64,000 nt of DNA from an uncultured Alphaproteobacteria bacterium. GTDB taxonomy: Bacteria > Pseudomonadota > Alphaproteobacteria > Rhodobacterales > Rhodobacteraceae. Both the position numbers and the translations under genes were made by a program. Under the pieces are notes generated by a model. The model searched no databases. It was not told where the DNA came from and saw only the letters and a list, made by a program, of their open reading frames with translations. The DNA lies in assembly GCA_902531755.1 (NCBI GenBank), contig CACAFI010000001.1:1-64000 (forward strand). The letters run 5' to 3'. This document shows positions 9,721 through 17,868 of the stretch, in pieces. The number at the start of each line of letters is the position of its first letter. The stretch's first letter is position 1.

Positions 9721-9726
9721 GATATA

Positions 9727-9933
9727 ATGGCAAATGGAACAGTTAAGTGGTTCAATACCAATAAAGGGTACGGCTTTATTGAGCCTGATGATGGCGATAA
9801 AGATATATTTATACACATAAGTGCTGTTGAAAAATCAGGTTTAAAGACACTTTTAGAAAACCAAAAAGTAACCTTTGAAATAAATCAAGATAAGGGTAGA
9901 TTATCAGCCGCCAACATAAAAATTGTTAGTTGA
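9727..9933 (+). CDS. Cold-shock domain protein (CspA family)
   Basis: A 68-residue single OB-fold RNA chaperone. RNP1-like KGYGFIEP at about residues 14-21 and RNP2-like DIFIHIS at about 28-34 bind single-stranded nucleic acid. The N-terminus ANGTVKWFN is standard. It melts RNA structure in the cytosol, often under cold or growth transition. Its Shine-Dalgarno is buried in the leader hairpin described separately, suggesting post-transcriptional control. Confidence 0.95.
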   Translation: MANGTVKWFNTNKGYGFIEPDDGDKDIFIHISAVEKSGLKTLLENQKVTFEINQDKGRLSAANIKIVS

Positions 9934-9957
9934 TTATAATTCACCTAATCTCGAGAG

Positions 9958-10941
9958 ATGATTAATGATGAGCGCTCATTCTATTTACGTTATGCAGAGA
10001 CATTAAAGCACCCAAGAGATTTAGAACCCGCCGTTACTAGTTTCTTCCATGAAGACGCAATAATTAATATTGTTCACCCCTTTAATCAGATAAAAGGGCC
10101 AAAGGTCTACCTCGAACATTTTCTTTTACCGCTCCAAGACTCATTAGAGGGACTTTATCGAAGAGACGATATTTTTATGGTTGGTGAGTTTGAAGGTCAC
10201 AAATGGATTAGTTCAACGGGCTATTACGTTGGCCAATTTACAAAAGACTGGGTTGGCATAAAAGCTTCAGGTACCTTGTCATATTTACGTTATGGAGAAT
10301 TCCATCGTGTTGGCAATCACAGGGCTGTTGAAAGCTACATTTTTTTAGACATCCCAGAACTAATGATTGCCTGTAATCAATGGCCAGTAGGTATAGGACC
10401 TGGACATTCCCGGGGATATACGGGTTTGATACAAGGACCAGCATCGCATGATGGCGTCCTCAAACACAATTCTGACCCTAGAGAGGGAGAATTAAGTTAT
10501 AAGATTGTTACAGACATGTTATCAAACTTAGCAACAAAAGATGAAGCTTGGCGTCCATATTGGCATAAAAACATGATTTGGTATGGGCCGGGAGCTTTTG
10601 GTTCCTTTGTTGGTGTAGACGAGTTTGCTTCATTTCAGATTCCGTTCGAGTCCCAATTTGAAGGGTGGTCAGGTGGGTCGAAGAATAATGGGCTTACTAA
10701 ACATTTCACAAGATTTGGTGAGGGAAATTATACTTGTTCAGGAGGATGGCCCTCCATAACAGGAATAAATGTCAAACCCTTTCTCGGAAAAGGGCCAACT
10801 AATGAACGGATATTTATGCGAGTATGTGATTGGTGGCGACGTGAAAATCAATTGCTAATTGAAAATTGGGTATTTGTTGATGTTCCACATGCTTTATTGC
10901 AATTAGGATACGATCCAATGCCAAATTGGCAAATTAAGTAA
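9958..10941 (+). CDS. Double NTF2-like (SnoaL-type) domain protein
   Basis: A 327-residue soluble protein made of two tandem NTF2-like halves, about residues 1-150 and 175-320. Each begins with a helical segment and an xYWHxxxxWYGPGA/FFHEDA-type strand and ends with a Trp-rich strand (DWWRRENQLLIENWVF in the second). NTF2-like folds include polyketide cyclases, ketosteroid isomerase and ring-hydroxylating dioxygenase beta subunits; no specific reaction is evident. It starts 24 bases after csp. There is no signal peptide. Confidence 0.7.
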   Translation: MINDERSFYLRYAETLKHPRDLEPAVTSFFHEDAIINIVHPFNQIKGPKVYLEHFLLPLQDSLEGLYRRDDIFMVGEFEGHKWISSTGYYVGQFTKDWVGIKASGTLSYLRYGEFHRVGNHRAVESYIFLDIPELMIACNQWPVGIGPGHSRGYTGLIQGPASHDGVLKHNSDPREGELSYKIVTDMLSNLATKDEAWRPYWHKNMIWYGPGAFGSFVGVDEFASFQIPFESQFEGWSGGSKNNGLTKHFTRFGEGNYTCSGGWPSITGINVKPFLGKGPTNERIFMRVCDWWRRENQLLIENWVFVDVPHALLQLGYDPMPNWQIK

Positions 10942-10978
10942 GACCCTTTATTATAAACTTGGCAAAGAGAGTTGAAGA

Positions 10979-11335
10979 ATGAAAGAATTATTTAGGTTGC
11001 ATGATGAAAAATCTGCTCCATTAGAAAACCAGCATATACTTGAGAAAGTCAAAGCGTCTTTTGGTATTATTCCAGGACTTTATATAATATTAATAATATT
11101 CCTAATAGTTAAGCCAGCATATACTGGATCAGTATCTGAGCAAAAGATGCATGATAGCAAAGTTACTTCTGGCGAATGTCTAGAAGTTCTTGAGAAAGGA
11201 AATTTTATGCCTATAGACGATGCAGATTTTTATCGCATTTTCTATGAGGGGCATTTATATATCATGACAATTAAGTACATGGGGTTAATTAAGCACTATA
11301 GTTGCGATATGAAAATCAAGCTGATGAAAAATTAA
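10979..11335 (+). CDS. Probable chimeric or truncated gene: CMD-like N-terminus joined to a small secreted protein
   Basis: The first 35 or so residues, including LENQHILEKVKASFGIIPGLY, resemble the start of carboxymuconolactone decarboxylase/AhpD-like proteins. The sequence then turns into a hydrophobic stretch (about 36-50) and a small Cys-containing tail (SGECLEVLEKG, HYSCDMKIK) like other secreted microproteins here. The expected CMD catalytic CxxC domain is absent. I infer a deletion fusion, or a membrane-anchored protein with a coincidental N-terminus. Whether it is expressed is unknown. Confidence 0.45.
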   Translation: MKELFRLHDEKSAPLENQHILEKVKASFGIIPGLYIILIIFLIVKPAYTGSVSEQKMHDSKVTSGECLEVLEKGNFMPIDDADFYRIFYEGHLYIMTIKYMGLIKHYSCDMKIKLMKN

Positions 11336-11432
11336 AGATTTTTCTATTCAAATACGTCGGATCTTTTTGTGATGACCCAAACAATGAAATGTGTTCGATT
11401 TGCATAGAATTTGAATATTAAATAACTTCCAC

Positions 11433-11762
11433 TTAGCTCAGATCTTGAAGAATGACATATCTACTGGACTCGATAACCGGGCTAATAGCTTCAAGTTCTT
11501 TCATTATGCTTTGCCGAAAATTATCAATGGCTTTTTGGCAATCCTTATAAGCTTATGGATTATTATATTCAAAAAGTGTGGATGTCTTATAAGTACCCTT
11601 TTTATTCCAAATTTGATTATAGCAGAATCTTGTACATCCTTTTTGTTTAAGCTTTGCGAAAAGTAGCTATCCTTTTTCTTCCCATAACCTTATGTGAAGA
11701 AGCATCTGAGCTTCAGTTTTAAATGTAAATGTGTTGTACGACATGAGAATAGTTCCATTCAT
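11433..11762 (-). pseudogene. Decayed small protein gene with two in-frame stops
   Basis: A single 110-codon frame runs from ATG 11762 to a TAA at 11433, interrupted by TAG at 11667-11669 and TAA at 11553-11555. The first segment includes MSYNTFTFKTEAQMLLHIRL, the middle has KGTYKTSTLFEYNNP, and the last has AYKDCQKAIDNF and PVIESSRYVILQ. The reading frame is preserved throughout and a Shine-Dalgarno (GAGAGG) precedes the ATG, so this is a recently inactivated gene rather than noise. Size and strand order match the small alpha/beta-barrel-like genes immediately upstream (11796-13225), of which it is probably a diverged relative. Confidence 0.65.
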
Positions 11763-11795
11763 TTTATTGCCTCTCATAAGCTAATTATCAAAAAA

Positions 11796-12086
11796 TTATT
11801 GTTTTCTTAGTTGTTGAATAACATCACCGTCAAATACGATGGTATCTGTTATTTTGAAATCGTATTGTTCCCTCCATTCTGACATTTCGCTAAAAAGTAA
11901 ATCACCTTTTTGCTTAGTTTCAAAAATAACAAACATCAACACGGATTCTGGACTAGCTCGAACCCAAGTGATTTCTAATAAACCACGTTCTAAGAGTTCG
12001 GGAACTTTGGTAGTATGCATGGCAATAAATTTCTCACAGTCTGCTTCTGTAAAAAAGTTAAACATGCCAACCCTACCAACACTCAT
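11796..12086 (-). CDS. Small dimeric alpha/beta-barrel-like protein, paralogue of the next gene
   Basis: Predicted 96 residues. The start at 12086 is chosen because MSVGRVGMFNFF then aligns with MAVARTNIINFF of the neighbour (12128-12421); a start at 12125 adds 13 unaligned residues. Shared features: FF-(S/T)-E-x-D near the N-terminus, a central VRAS, and YDFK followed by a FDG at the C-terminus. The pattern is like ferredoxin-like antibiotic-biosynthesis-monooxygenase/NIPSNAP folds. Function unknown; no catalytic residue can be assigned. Confidence 0.6.
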   Translation of the reverse strand: MSVGRVGMFNFFTEADCEKFIAMHTTKVPELLERGLLEITWVRASPESVLMFVIFETKQKGDLLFSEMSEWREQYDFKITDTIVFDGDVIQQLRKQ

Positions 12087-12127
12087 AATGCGTACATACT
12101 TTCTTCCAACTTTATTATATAACAATA

Positions 12128-12421
12128 CTAATTTTTCATCTTACCATATTCATAAAGAATTTCTCCATCAAAGGTAATCACGTCAACTTTAAAGTCGTAC
12201 TTTTTACGCCATTCATTTGCCCTTCTTAATATCTCTTGAGCTCCTTCTTCGGTTTCAACGACAGAAAAATATAGTAGTGAGGTTGTACTTGCTCTTACGT
12301 AGGTCGCTTCAAGAAGACCACATTCATCTAAGGAACTTGCAAACTCTTTATGAAGAGCAAAATATTTATCGAAGTCTTCTTCCGAAAAAAAATTTATAAT
12401 ATTAGTCCTAGCTACAGCCAT
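12128..12421 (-). CDS. Small dimeric alpha/beta-barrel-like protein
   Basis: A 97-residue cytosolic protein, clearly paralogous to the downstream gene: INFFSEEDFDKYFALH against MFNFFTEADCEKFIAMH, and ATYVRAST against ITWVRASP. Such small proteins usually form dimeric beta-barrels that bind aromatic or heme-like ligands, but nothing here fixes a ligand. It sits between its paralogue and an NTF2-like gene, all leftward, with gaps of about 40 bases, so the set is probably one operon. Confidence 0.65.
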   Translation of the reverse strand: MAVARTNIINFFSEEDFDKYFALHKEFASSLDECGLLEATYVRASTTSLLYFSVVETEEGAQEILRRANEWRKKYDFKVDVITFDGEILYEYGKMKN

Positions 12422-12459
12422 TTTTGCTATTTATTTAGAAAATTTGTTTCATTTAATTT

Positions 12460-12795
12460 TCAGATGCGATCTACCTTCTCCAAATCACGAACGCTGACAA
12501 TATCTCTCCAAACTTTATTATCTTTCCATAATTGCACATTGGTAGTTTCCCATTTTTTACCTCCATGTTCTATTAATACGTCTCTCCATGCCAAAAGATC
12601 TTTATTTTCAATTATAAGCTCAAGCTTTTCAAAAGTTAAGCCGTCCTCAAATCTTTTTTTTATGAATGAGACCATCTCATCTTTGGAAATCAATGTAGTT
12701 TCTCTTAGATATAAATATTCATCATGTAAAATATCCTGAAGTCCCTGAAAGTCTTTATTCTCAATCAGGCTTTTAATTGTGTTCCATTTATTCAT
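12460..12795 (-). CDS. Small NTF2-like (SnoaL-type) protein
   Basis: Predicted 111 residues. The ATG at 12795 is preferred over a GTG two codons earlier because GAGG lies at proper spacing before the ATG. The order helix (WNTIKSLIENKDFQGLQDILHD), then EYLYLRE, KDEMVSFIKKRF and a terminal strand pair is that of NTF2-like SnoaL_2 domains. The position among alpha/beta-barrel paralogues suggests a shared small-molecule pathway, but this is inference only. Confidence 0.65.
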   Translation of the reverse strand: MNKWNTIKSLIENKDFQGLQDILHDEYLYLRETTLISKDEMVSFIKKRFEDGLTFEKLELIIENKDLLAWRDVLIEHGGKKWETTNVQLWKDNKVWRDIVSVRDLEKVDRI

Positions 12796-12922
12796 TAGCA
12801 CCTCTAAATTCCTGTTTCACTCTCATAATAAATTTTATTGATTAGCCCCTCTAAAGGTATTTTATGAAAATCTTTATTTTAATTTATTACATATTCAGCA
12901 ATACATATCTTCGCAGTACCTT

Positions 12923-13225
12923 TTACCTTCCTAGTGATAGAACTTGGTCAACCTCCCAATTATATTTAATTGTTTTTGGTGCTAGTCGATCTCTGAAAGG
13001 TACGATTATTTGCTCTCCGACTTTCATAATAACTTTTTGGTCTGCCTTTTGTTTAAAGGTCCAGAGTGCCAACATTCTATTTGGCATATCGATATCTTTA
13101 ACTATTTCGAGAGTGCTCTCGGGCACTGAGTCTTTATATTTTGGCCACTGCTGTTTTAATACCATAATAAACATTTCACATTCATCTTCGGAAGAAAAAG
13201 TATTTATGATAGTTGTTTTAAACAT
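12923..13225 (-). CDS. Small alpha/beta-barrel-like protein, distant member of the local set
   Basis: A 100-residue protein beginning MFKTTIINTFSSEDECEMFI, which matches the (I/F)N-x-F-(S/T)-(S/E)-E-D-x-x-x-x-(F/M) pattern of the two downstream paralogues. The C-terminal half is more diverged (MLALWTFKQKADQ in place of LLYFSVVETEEGA). It is the most upstream gene of this leftward run. No signal peptide or cysteine motif. Function unknown. Confidence 0.6.
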   Translation of the reverse strand: MFKTTIINTFSSEDECEMFIMVLKQQWPKYKDSVPESTLEIVKDIDMPNRMLALWTFKQKADQKVIMKVGEQIIVPFRDRLAPKTIKYNWEVDQVLSLGR

Positions 13226-13329
13226 ACTTTATTTAACTACTATATGATATGACTTTCAACGGTGAAAATTATTTAAAATGTAGCGCAATTACTGCTCAAA
13301 GATTTGATTTAGAAAAAAAACTCTATATA

Positions 13330-13584
13330 TCAATTGGTACGAGTTGGATAGCAATAGTACCGATGGTCGCCAAGCACTTCATCCGAATTCTGAAAATACT
13401 CCAAAATCTCCCCATTATTTTTTATAAAAAACCGAGGGTCTTTTTTGAGTTCATACGCTTGTCTCATACATTCATTTTTAGATAAGTTATTTTGTATGAT
13501 ATGAGATTGAAAACTCGCATTTGGCGTTATCCCAACGTTTGGGGTGAGGTTTATTATCAATATAAGTGAATACCAAACAGTCAT
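13330..13584 (-). CDS. Small exported protein of unknown function
   Basis: An 84-residue product with a short hydrophobic N-terminus (TVWYSLILIINLTPNVG) that can serve as a signal peptide, then a polar part with two cysteines (KNECMRQ and YYCYPT). GGAG lies 6 bases before the ATG. Similar in style to the secreted microproteins at 7443 and 10979. No family recognised. Confidence 0.5.
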   Translation of the reverse strand: MTVWYSLILIINLTPNVGITPNASFQSHIIQNNLSKNECMRQAYELKKDPRFFIKNNGEILEYFQNSDEVLGDHRYYCYPTRTN

Positions 13585-13643
13585 GGAGGTCTCCGTTGTG
13601 TTATTTGCTGTGAAAAGCGTTAGCTGGTAGCATAGAAATTATT

Positions 13644-14333
13644 TTAAATTAGTTTTTTTAACCAGAGCTTTAAATCCGATATAGTTTTCAGTTCGACAAT
13701 CCTTTCTAAATCAAAAGTACCGTTAACCTCCTCATGTTTCCATGTAAATTTATGAGGAATATAAATTCCCGTCCCCCCAATTTTTGTAACAGGTAGAACG
13801 TCAGATTTTAACGAATTTCCAACCATTAAAAAGTCCTTCGGTGAAATATTATTCTTTTTCAAAATTTCTAGATATGTTTGCTCGTCTTTCTCTGAGACGA
13901 TTTCTATTGAGCTAAAGTATTTCAAAAGCCCAGATTTCTCTACTTTTCTCTGCTGATCAAGTAAATCTCCTTTTGTTATCATTATTAGCTCGTAGCGCTC
14001 TGAAAGATGTCCAAGTGTATCTTTTACCTTTGGTAAGACTTGTATTGGCTGAGCAAGCATATCTTTTCCGATTTTTATTATTTTAGCTATATTCTGGAAA
14101 TCCGGTTGGTTATTGGAGAATCGTACTGATGCTTCTAACAATGAAAGTATAAACCCTTTTATTCCATAGCCATAAAACTTGATATTTTCCTTTTCAATTT
14201 GAAGTATCTCTTCTTCAGGATCTTTCATCTGGGGGTGTAGTTCGATAAACTTCATCTGTGCTCGGTAAAAAAAAACTTCATTTTCCCACAGGGTATCATC
14301 TGCATCGAAACCTATTATTCGTTTATTGCTCAT
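13644..14333 (-). CDS. HAD-superfamily hydrolase (phosphatase-like)
   Basis: A 229-residue haloacid-dehalogenase fold enzyme. Motif I GFDADDTLWENE carries the two catalytic Asp (about residues 9 and 11), motif II is MITKGD, and motif III/IV is MVGNSLKSDVLP. A helical cap lies between motifs I and II, as in the YjjG/PhoE-like phosphatases. The substrate is probably a phosphorylated metabolite. It follows the GNAT gene by 3 bases in the same direction and is therefore cotranscribed. Confidence 0.88.
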   Translation of the reverse strand: MSNKRIIGFDADDTLWENEVFFYRAQMKFIELHPQMKDPEEEILQIEKENIKFYGYGIKGFILSLLEASVRFSNNQPDFQNIAKIIKIGKDMLAQPIQVLPKVKDTLGHLSERYELIMITKGDLLDQQRKVEKSGLLKYFSSIEIVSEKDEQTYLEILKKNNISPKDFLMVGNSLKSDVLPVTKIGGTGIYIPHKFTWKHEEVNGTFDLERIVELKTISDLKLWLKKLI

Positions 14334-14336
14334 TAC

Positions 14337-14777
14337 TTATTTTTCAATCCACTCGAATTGTAATTCCGGTATTCCATCCGAACCGCGGTCTTTTCTATTT
14401 TTGAACTTAAATCCTTCTCTTCTATAAAACTTATGTGCCGAATTATTAAATTCATGACCCCACAGTTGTAAATATTCGTGGTCAGATTTTATTCGGTCAA
14501 GAAGTATCTTCCCAAGACCTTCACCTCTTTTGTTCACATACAATGCGGAAATTTGTAAAGAGCCAGGATTATAAGAAATATACCCATTAATTGGCTGACC
14601 AATTACCCATACTTCTCTGAGTGGAATTGCATTTTTGATCATTTCGGTAAGCTGGTGTTTGTCAAAAAGGCGTGGCATCTCTACCGTTTTTTCAATCCAG
14701 TTATCAACTATTAATGCACATGCTGATGCATCATCAATAGTTGCTCGCCTTAAGGTGTATATTGCATTGGGTATCAT
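14337..14777 (-). CDS. GNAT-family N-acetyltransferase
   Basis: A 146-residue acetyl-CoA transferase fold. An N-terminal RRATIDDA strand-helix, the central strand LQISALYVNKRGEGLGKILLDRI containing the (Q/R)xxGxG-like pyrophosphate loop (RGEGLG, about residues 92-97), and the C-terminal SAHKFYRREGFKF are standard GNAT features. The acceptor is unknown. It heads a two-gene operon with the HAD hydrolase. Confidence 0.88.
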   Translation of the reverse strand: MIPNAIYTLRRATIDDASACALIVDNWIEKTVEMPRLFDKHQLTEMIKNAIPLREVWVIGQPINGYISYNPGSLQISALYVNKRGEGLGKILLDRIKSDHEYLQLWGHEFNNSAHKFYRREGFKFKNRKDRGSDGIPELQFEWIEK

Positions 14778-14820
14778 TACTCTAATTCTCTGACAGCAAG
14801 CATGCTCTATAGTAATTCAA

Positions 14821-15447
14821 TTGCGTTGTTTTACAATTATATTTAAAAATAGAAAGTTCTTGCCAAGTCCAATAAATAAAGAGATAAGTGATTTATATTC
14901 AACAACCTTTTCGGTGGGCGGTGCAATTAGTTACTTTCTATTAAAAAAATCTATTTTTTGGTCTTTTCCAGTGCTCTTTCCAGTATGCCTTATGACAGCA
15001 AACGCTGCTGAGTTTGAATTAAAGGGAATAACAGTTAGCAATCCACACTTAGTAGTTTTTGGAAAAAATGCTAAATCAGGGGCGGGCTATTTTGTTATTT
15101 CAAATAAAAATTCTGATCCTGTAATTTTAAAAAAAGTTACAACTGATTTTGGAAAAGCTATGCTGCATCAGACTGATGTCGATAAAAAAGGAGTCGCTAA
15201 AATGAAGCACTTAGAAAGTATAGCAGTTCCAGGTAATGGATTATTTAAACTTGAGCCTGGGGGAACCCACATAATGTTTATGAATATTTCGATCGATTTT
15301 GATGAGAGTAGCAAATATCCTGTAACTTTGATTTTTGAGGAGAAGGGATCATTAGATATTGATCTTAAACTTAAAAATGCAAAGAAAAATCAAAAAGCGC
15401 ACAAAGACAAACATGGGCACAGTCATAGTCATAAGCACGATCACTGA
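14821..15447 (+). CDS. PCu(A)C-type periplasmic copper chaperone with His-rich tail
   Basis: Binds Cu(I) in the periplasm and helps deliver it to cytochrome oxidase. The domain (about residues 63-180) has the Met/His ligand set MLHQ, MKHLES and GGTHIMFMN, matching the HxnMx(21-22)HxM pattern. A hydrophobic stretch followed by TANAA gives the signal peptide. The C-terminus HKDKHGHSHSHKHDH is an extra metal-binding tail. The start is unclear: the frame opens with TTG at 14821, and no ATG lies directly before the signal peptide, leaving about 40 unexplained N-terminal residues. Confidence 0.85.
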   Translation: MRCFTIIFKNRKFLPSPINKEISDLYSTTFSVGGAISYFLLKKSIFWSFPVLFPVCLMTANAAEFELKGITVSNPHLVVFGKNAKSGAGYFVISNKNSDPVILKKVTTDFGKAMLHQTDVDKKGVAKMKHLESIAVPGNGLFKLEPGGTHIMFMNISIDFDESSKYPVTLIFEEKGSLDIDLKLKNAKKNQKAHKDKHGHSHSHKHDH

Positions 15448-15486
15448 ATAGCTATTTTTATACATTTTAAAGAACGAGTTTAAATA

Positions 15487-16245
15487 TTGGAAATAAATCT
15501 ACTATTTCTATTTACTGTAGTACCTGCAATTATTTTATTCGGCATTGCAAAATCTGGTCTCGGCGGGTCTGTATCGTTGATATCCATTCCTCTGATGACA
15601 TTTATGATGCCATTAAATCAGGCTTTGGCTATTCTTTTACCTATATTGATTTTTTCCGACTTCATCTCAGCCTTTAAATTTCGTAAGGAATTTGATCTCA
15701 ATACACTAAAGTTGATGGTTCCCTTTGCCGCGATGGGAGCAATTATTGGGGCATCTACATTCTCATTTTTTTCTGAGGATTATCTCAAATTTATCTTAGG
15801 TATAATGGGTTTTTTATTCTCATTTCATTATTTTTTTTTAAAAAAAGATGCTGAAAAACCAGCAAAAGAAAATTTTTTAAAAGGCGCTATTTGTTCTTCT
15901 CTTGCTGGGTTCACCTCTTTTTGTGCTCACTCCGGAGGTACTCCGACTAGCATATATTTGCTTCCATTAAGATTACGAAAAGAGATTTATGTTGGAACCA
16001 GGATAATGTTTTTTACGTGCATAAATTTGGTAAAGCTACCTTTTTATATTCATCTATCAATGGTCAATTCTGGTTCTTTAGTCCAATCTTTAGCTCTCCT
16101 ACCTTTATCTGTGTTTGGAATATTTATTGGTTATAAGCTTTTACAGGTGATAAAAGAAAGTGTTTTTTATCATGCTATTTACACTTTGATTTTGGTAGCA
16201 AGCACCAAATTAATAATTGATTTTCTTTATACTATTAGAATTTAA
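15487..16245 (+). CDS. TSUP family permease (TauE/SafE-like)
   Basis: A 252-residue inner-membrane protein with about eight hydrophobic segments. The family signature halves are visible: GIAKSGLGGSVSLISIPLM near the N-terminus and SLAGFTSFCAHSGGTPTSIYLLP in the middle. TSUP members export sulfite, sulfoacetate or related anions; the substrate here is not determined. It starts from TTG at 15487 with a weak ribosome site, 40 bases after the copper chaperone. Confidence 0.9.
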   Translation: MEINLLFLFTVVPAIILFGIAKSGLGGSVSLISIPLMTFMMPLNQALAILLPILIFSDFISAFKFRKEFDLNTLKLMVPFAAMGAIIGASTFSFFSEDYLKFILGIMGFLFSFHYFFLKKDAEKPAKENFLKGAICSSLAGFTSFCAHSGGTPTSIYLLPLRLRKEIYVGTRIMFFTCINLVKLPFYIHLSMVNSGSLVQSLALLPLSVFGIFIGYKLLQVIKESVFYHAIYTLILVASTKLIIDFLYTIRI

Positions 16246-16383
16246 TTAAAAAAATTATTACTTATAAAATTGTCGATCGCTAGCCTAAACTGCAGGACTT
16301 TTTAAATATAGATTTTGCTGAATAATGTTCTTCCTTTAAACTGAAAATTAGTTTTAATTAAAAGATGAAATGAGTGGGATCAA

Positions 16384-17238
16384 ATGATGAATTTTGTTTC
16401 CCTTTTAGGAGTAAAGGGCGGCCCGGCTATCAGGCCCGGGTCGAATATGCCTACTTCTACTTTAATTCACATCAACGGAAAAAATTTGTTAGTAGATACA
16501 GGTTTAGGGGTCTCGCGATCTATCTGTGACCAGGGTATCGAACTTAATGAAATAGACGCTATTTTCATTACGCATATGCATTCAGATCATTACCTTGAGC
16601 TTGGCCCTTTGATTCACACAGCATGGGTATCAGGACGCGTAAAACCTATACCTATTTATGGTCCTAAACAGCTAAAGAATTATTGGAAAGCTTTTCTTGA
16701 GTCAATGGTTGATGATATTAGGCTTAGAATAGAGGATGAGGGACGAATTGATTTAGAGAAACTAACGGTATTTCATGGTTTTGAAGATAGACAGTCTTTA
16801 TCATTATCCAATATCAATATCCGTGTTATGCGCAATCTACATCCCCCGATACGGGATAGTTTTGCACTTCGTTTTGAGTGGAGACATTATTCAATTGTGT
16901 TGTCCGGCGACACAGCTTACATGCCAGAGATGATCGATTTTGCAGATCAAGCGGATCTCTTAATACATGAGGTCATGCTATCTGAAGGAATTGACTTAAT
17001 AATGAATCGTTTAGGGCATCAAAATTATAAGCTTAAGAATCATCTTCTACAAAGCCATACTCTAGCTGAGAATGCAGGATTAATTGCCAAGTGCGCCAAA
17101 GTAAAATCCTTAGCTTTAAATCACTTTGTTCCCGATGGATTTGCAGAGTTTAATGACGAAGATTGGTTGCAGGCTGTTAGAAAGCATTGGTCTGGTAAAG
17201 TTATCCTTGGTAAAGATGGAATTAGAATTCCTTTATAA
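16384..17238 (+). CDS. Metallo-beta-lactamase-fold hydrolase (RNase Z-like subgroup)
   Basis: A 284-residue MBL hydrolase. The Zn motif FITHMHSDHY is at about residues 60-69, with further ligands in RNLHPP, LSGDTAYMPE and the C-terminal LALNHFVP. The layout resembles the RNase Z/arylsulfatase-type subgroup that acts on phosphodiesters or sulfates, but no exosite arm typical of tRNase Z is seen. It overlaps the convergent hypothetical gene by 17 bases at the 3' end. Confidence 0.87.
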   Translation: MMNFVSLLGVKGGPAIRPGSNMPTSTLIHINGKNLLVDTGLGVSRSICDQGIELNEIDAIFITHMHSDHYLELGPLIHTAWVSGRVKPIPIYGPKQLKNYWKAFLESMVDDIRLRIEDEGRIDLEKLTVFHGFEDRQSLSLSNINIRVMRNLHPPIRDSFALRFEWRHYSIVLSGDTAYMPEMIDFADQADLLIHEVMLSEGIDLIMNRLGHQNYKLKNHLLQSHTLAENAGLIAKCAKVKSLALNHFVPDGFAEFNDEDWLQAVRKHWSGKVILGKDGIRIPL

Positions 17239-17623
17239 AACTTCTCGATATGTCACGCGTTGGATAGAGCCAGTATGACCAAACTTTCTTGATATTTCTA
17301 ATATTAAATCCAGACACGTTAGAAAAAAGTTTTGTTGCTATTGACCTAGCCTCATCTAAGGAACACGCTTCTACTATCCATATACTATTCTCATTAACAA
17401 TTTTTCCATTACGTACCGAATTGATCCAATAATCAATTTCATACTCTGATTTCCAATGGGAGACACTTTTTTTGCTAAAAGTGCACTCTACTATTGTTTT
17501 AAAGGAGAAGTCCTCTTGGAACCGTTTTGTAGACACGAAAACCCAATTTTTTTTTGCCATTGAGTTTAGAGCGCTACTAAAGTAAGGCTCCTCTTCGTAA
17601 AGGGTAAGCGTCTTCGTCTTCAA
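17222..17623 (-). CDS. Hypothetical soluble protein
   Basis: A 133-residue product without signal peptide or membrane segment. It has many aromatic residues (WVFVST, HWKSEYEIDYWINS, KVWSYWLYP) and a helix SLDEARSIATKLF, suggesting a small alpha/beta domain. The family is not recognised. It converges on the MBL gene with a 17-base overlap of coding ends. Confidence 0.5.
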   Translation of the reverse strand: MKTKTLTLYEEEPYFSSALNSMAKKNWVFVSTKRFQEDFSFKTIVECTFSKKSVSHWKSEYEIDYWINSVRNGKIVNENSIWIVEACSLDEARSIATKLFSNVSGFNIRNIKKVWSYWLYPTRDISRSFIKEF

Positions 17624-17820
17624 ATGTATCTTTCGAAAGTTTTGTACTTACCAAAAATAGTGCTCTTTAGTAATTTTGCAAAAGTTTTATTTTTTCTAAA
17701 AAAAGTAGAAAAAAAGTCTAACTCCATTTAAAGAATTCCGTGAGTAATCGCCCACAAAATGGATATAACTGAACTAACCGAAGAATTTCAGGGTAATTAC
17801 CTCTGAACAAAGGAAAACTT

Positions 17821-17850
17821 GTAGGAGTAATAAATATGCATTAGATGTAA
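17821..17850 (+). promoter_or_regulatory. Minimal upstream ORFs behind a strong Shine-Dalgarno
   Basis: GTAGGAG (17821-17827) is the only good ribosome binding site in the leader, and the ATG at the right distance (17836) encodes Met-His-stop. Next comes an immediate start-stop ATGTAA at 17845-17850. The real gene starts 19 bases later (17869) without its own Shine-Dalgarno. Reinitiation control is possible, but chance in A+T-rich sequence is not excluded. Confidence 0.3.
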
Positions 17851-17868
17851 AATACTGAACAACAATTT

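Noticed and set aside
11445-11666. 73-codon plus-strand frame starting with TTG
   Set aside because: It is the antisense shadow of the two-stop pseudogene on the minus strand and has no ribosome site.
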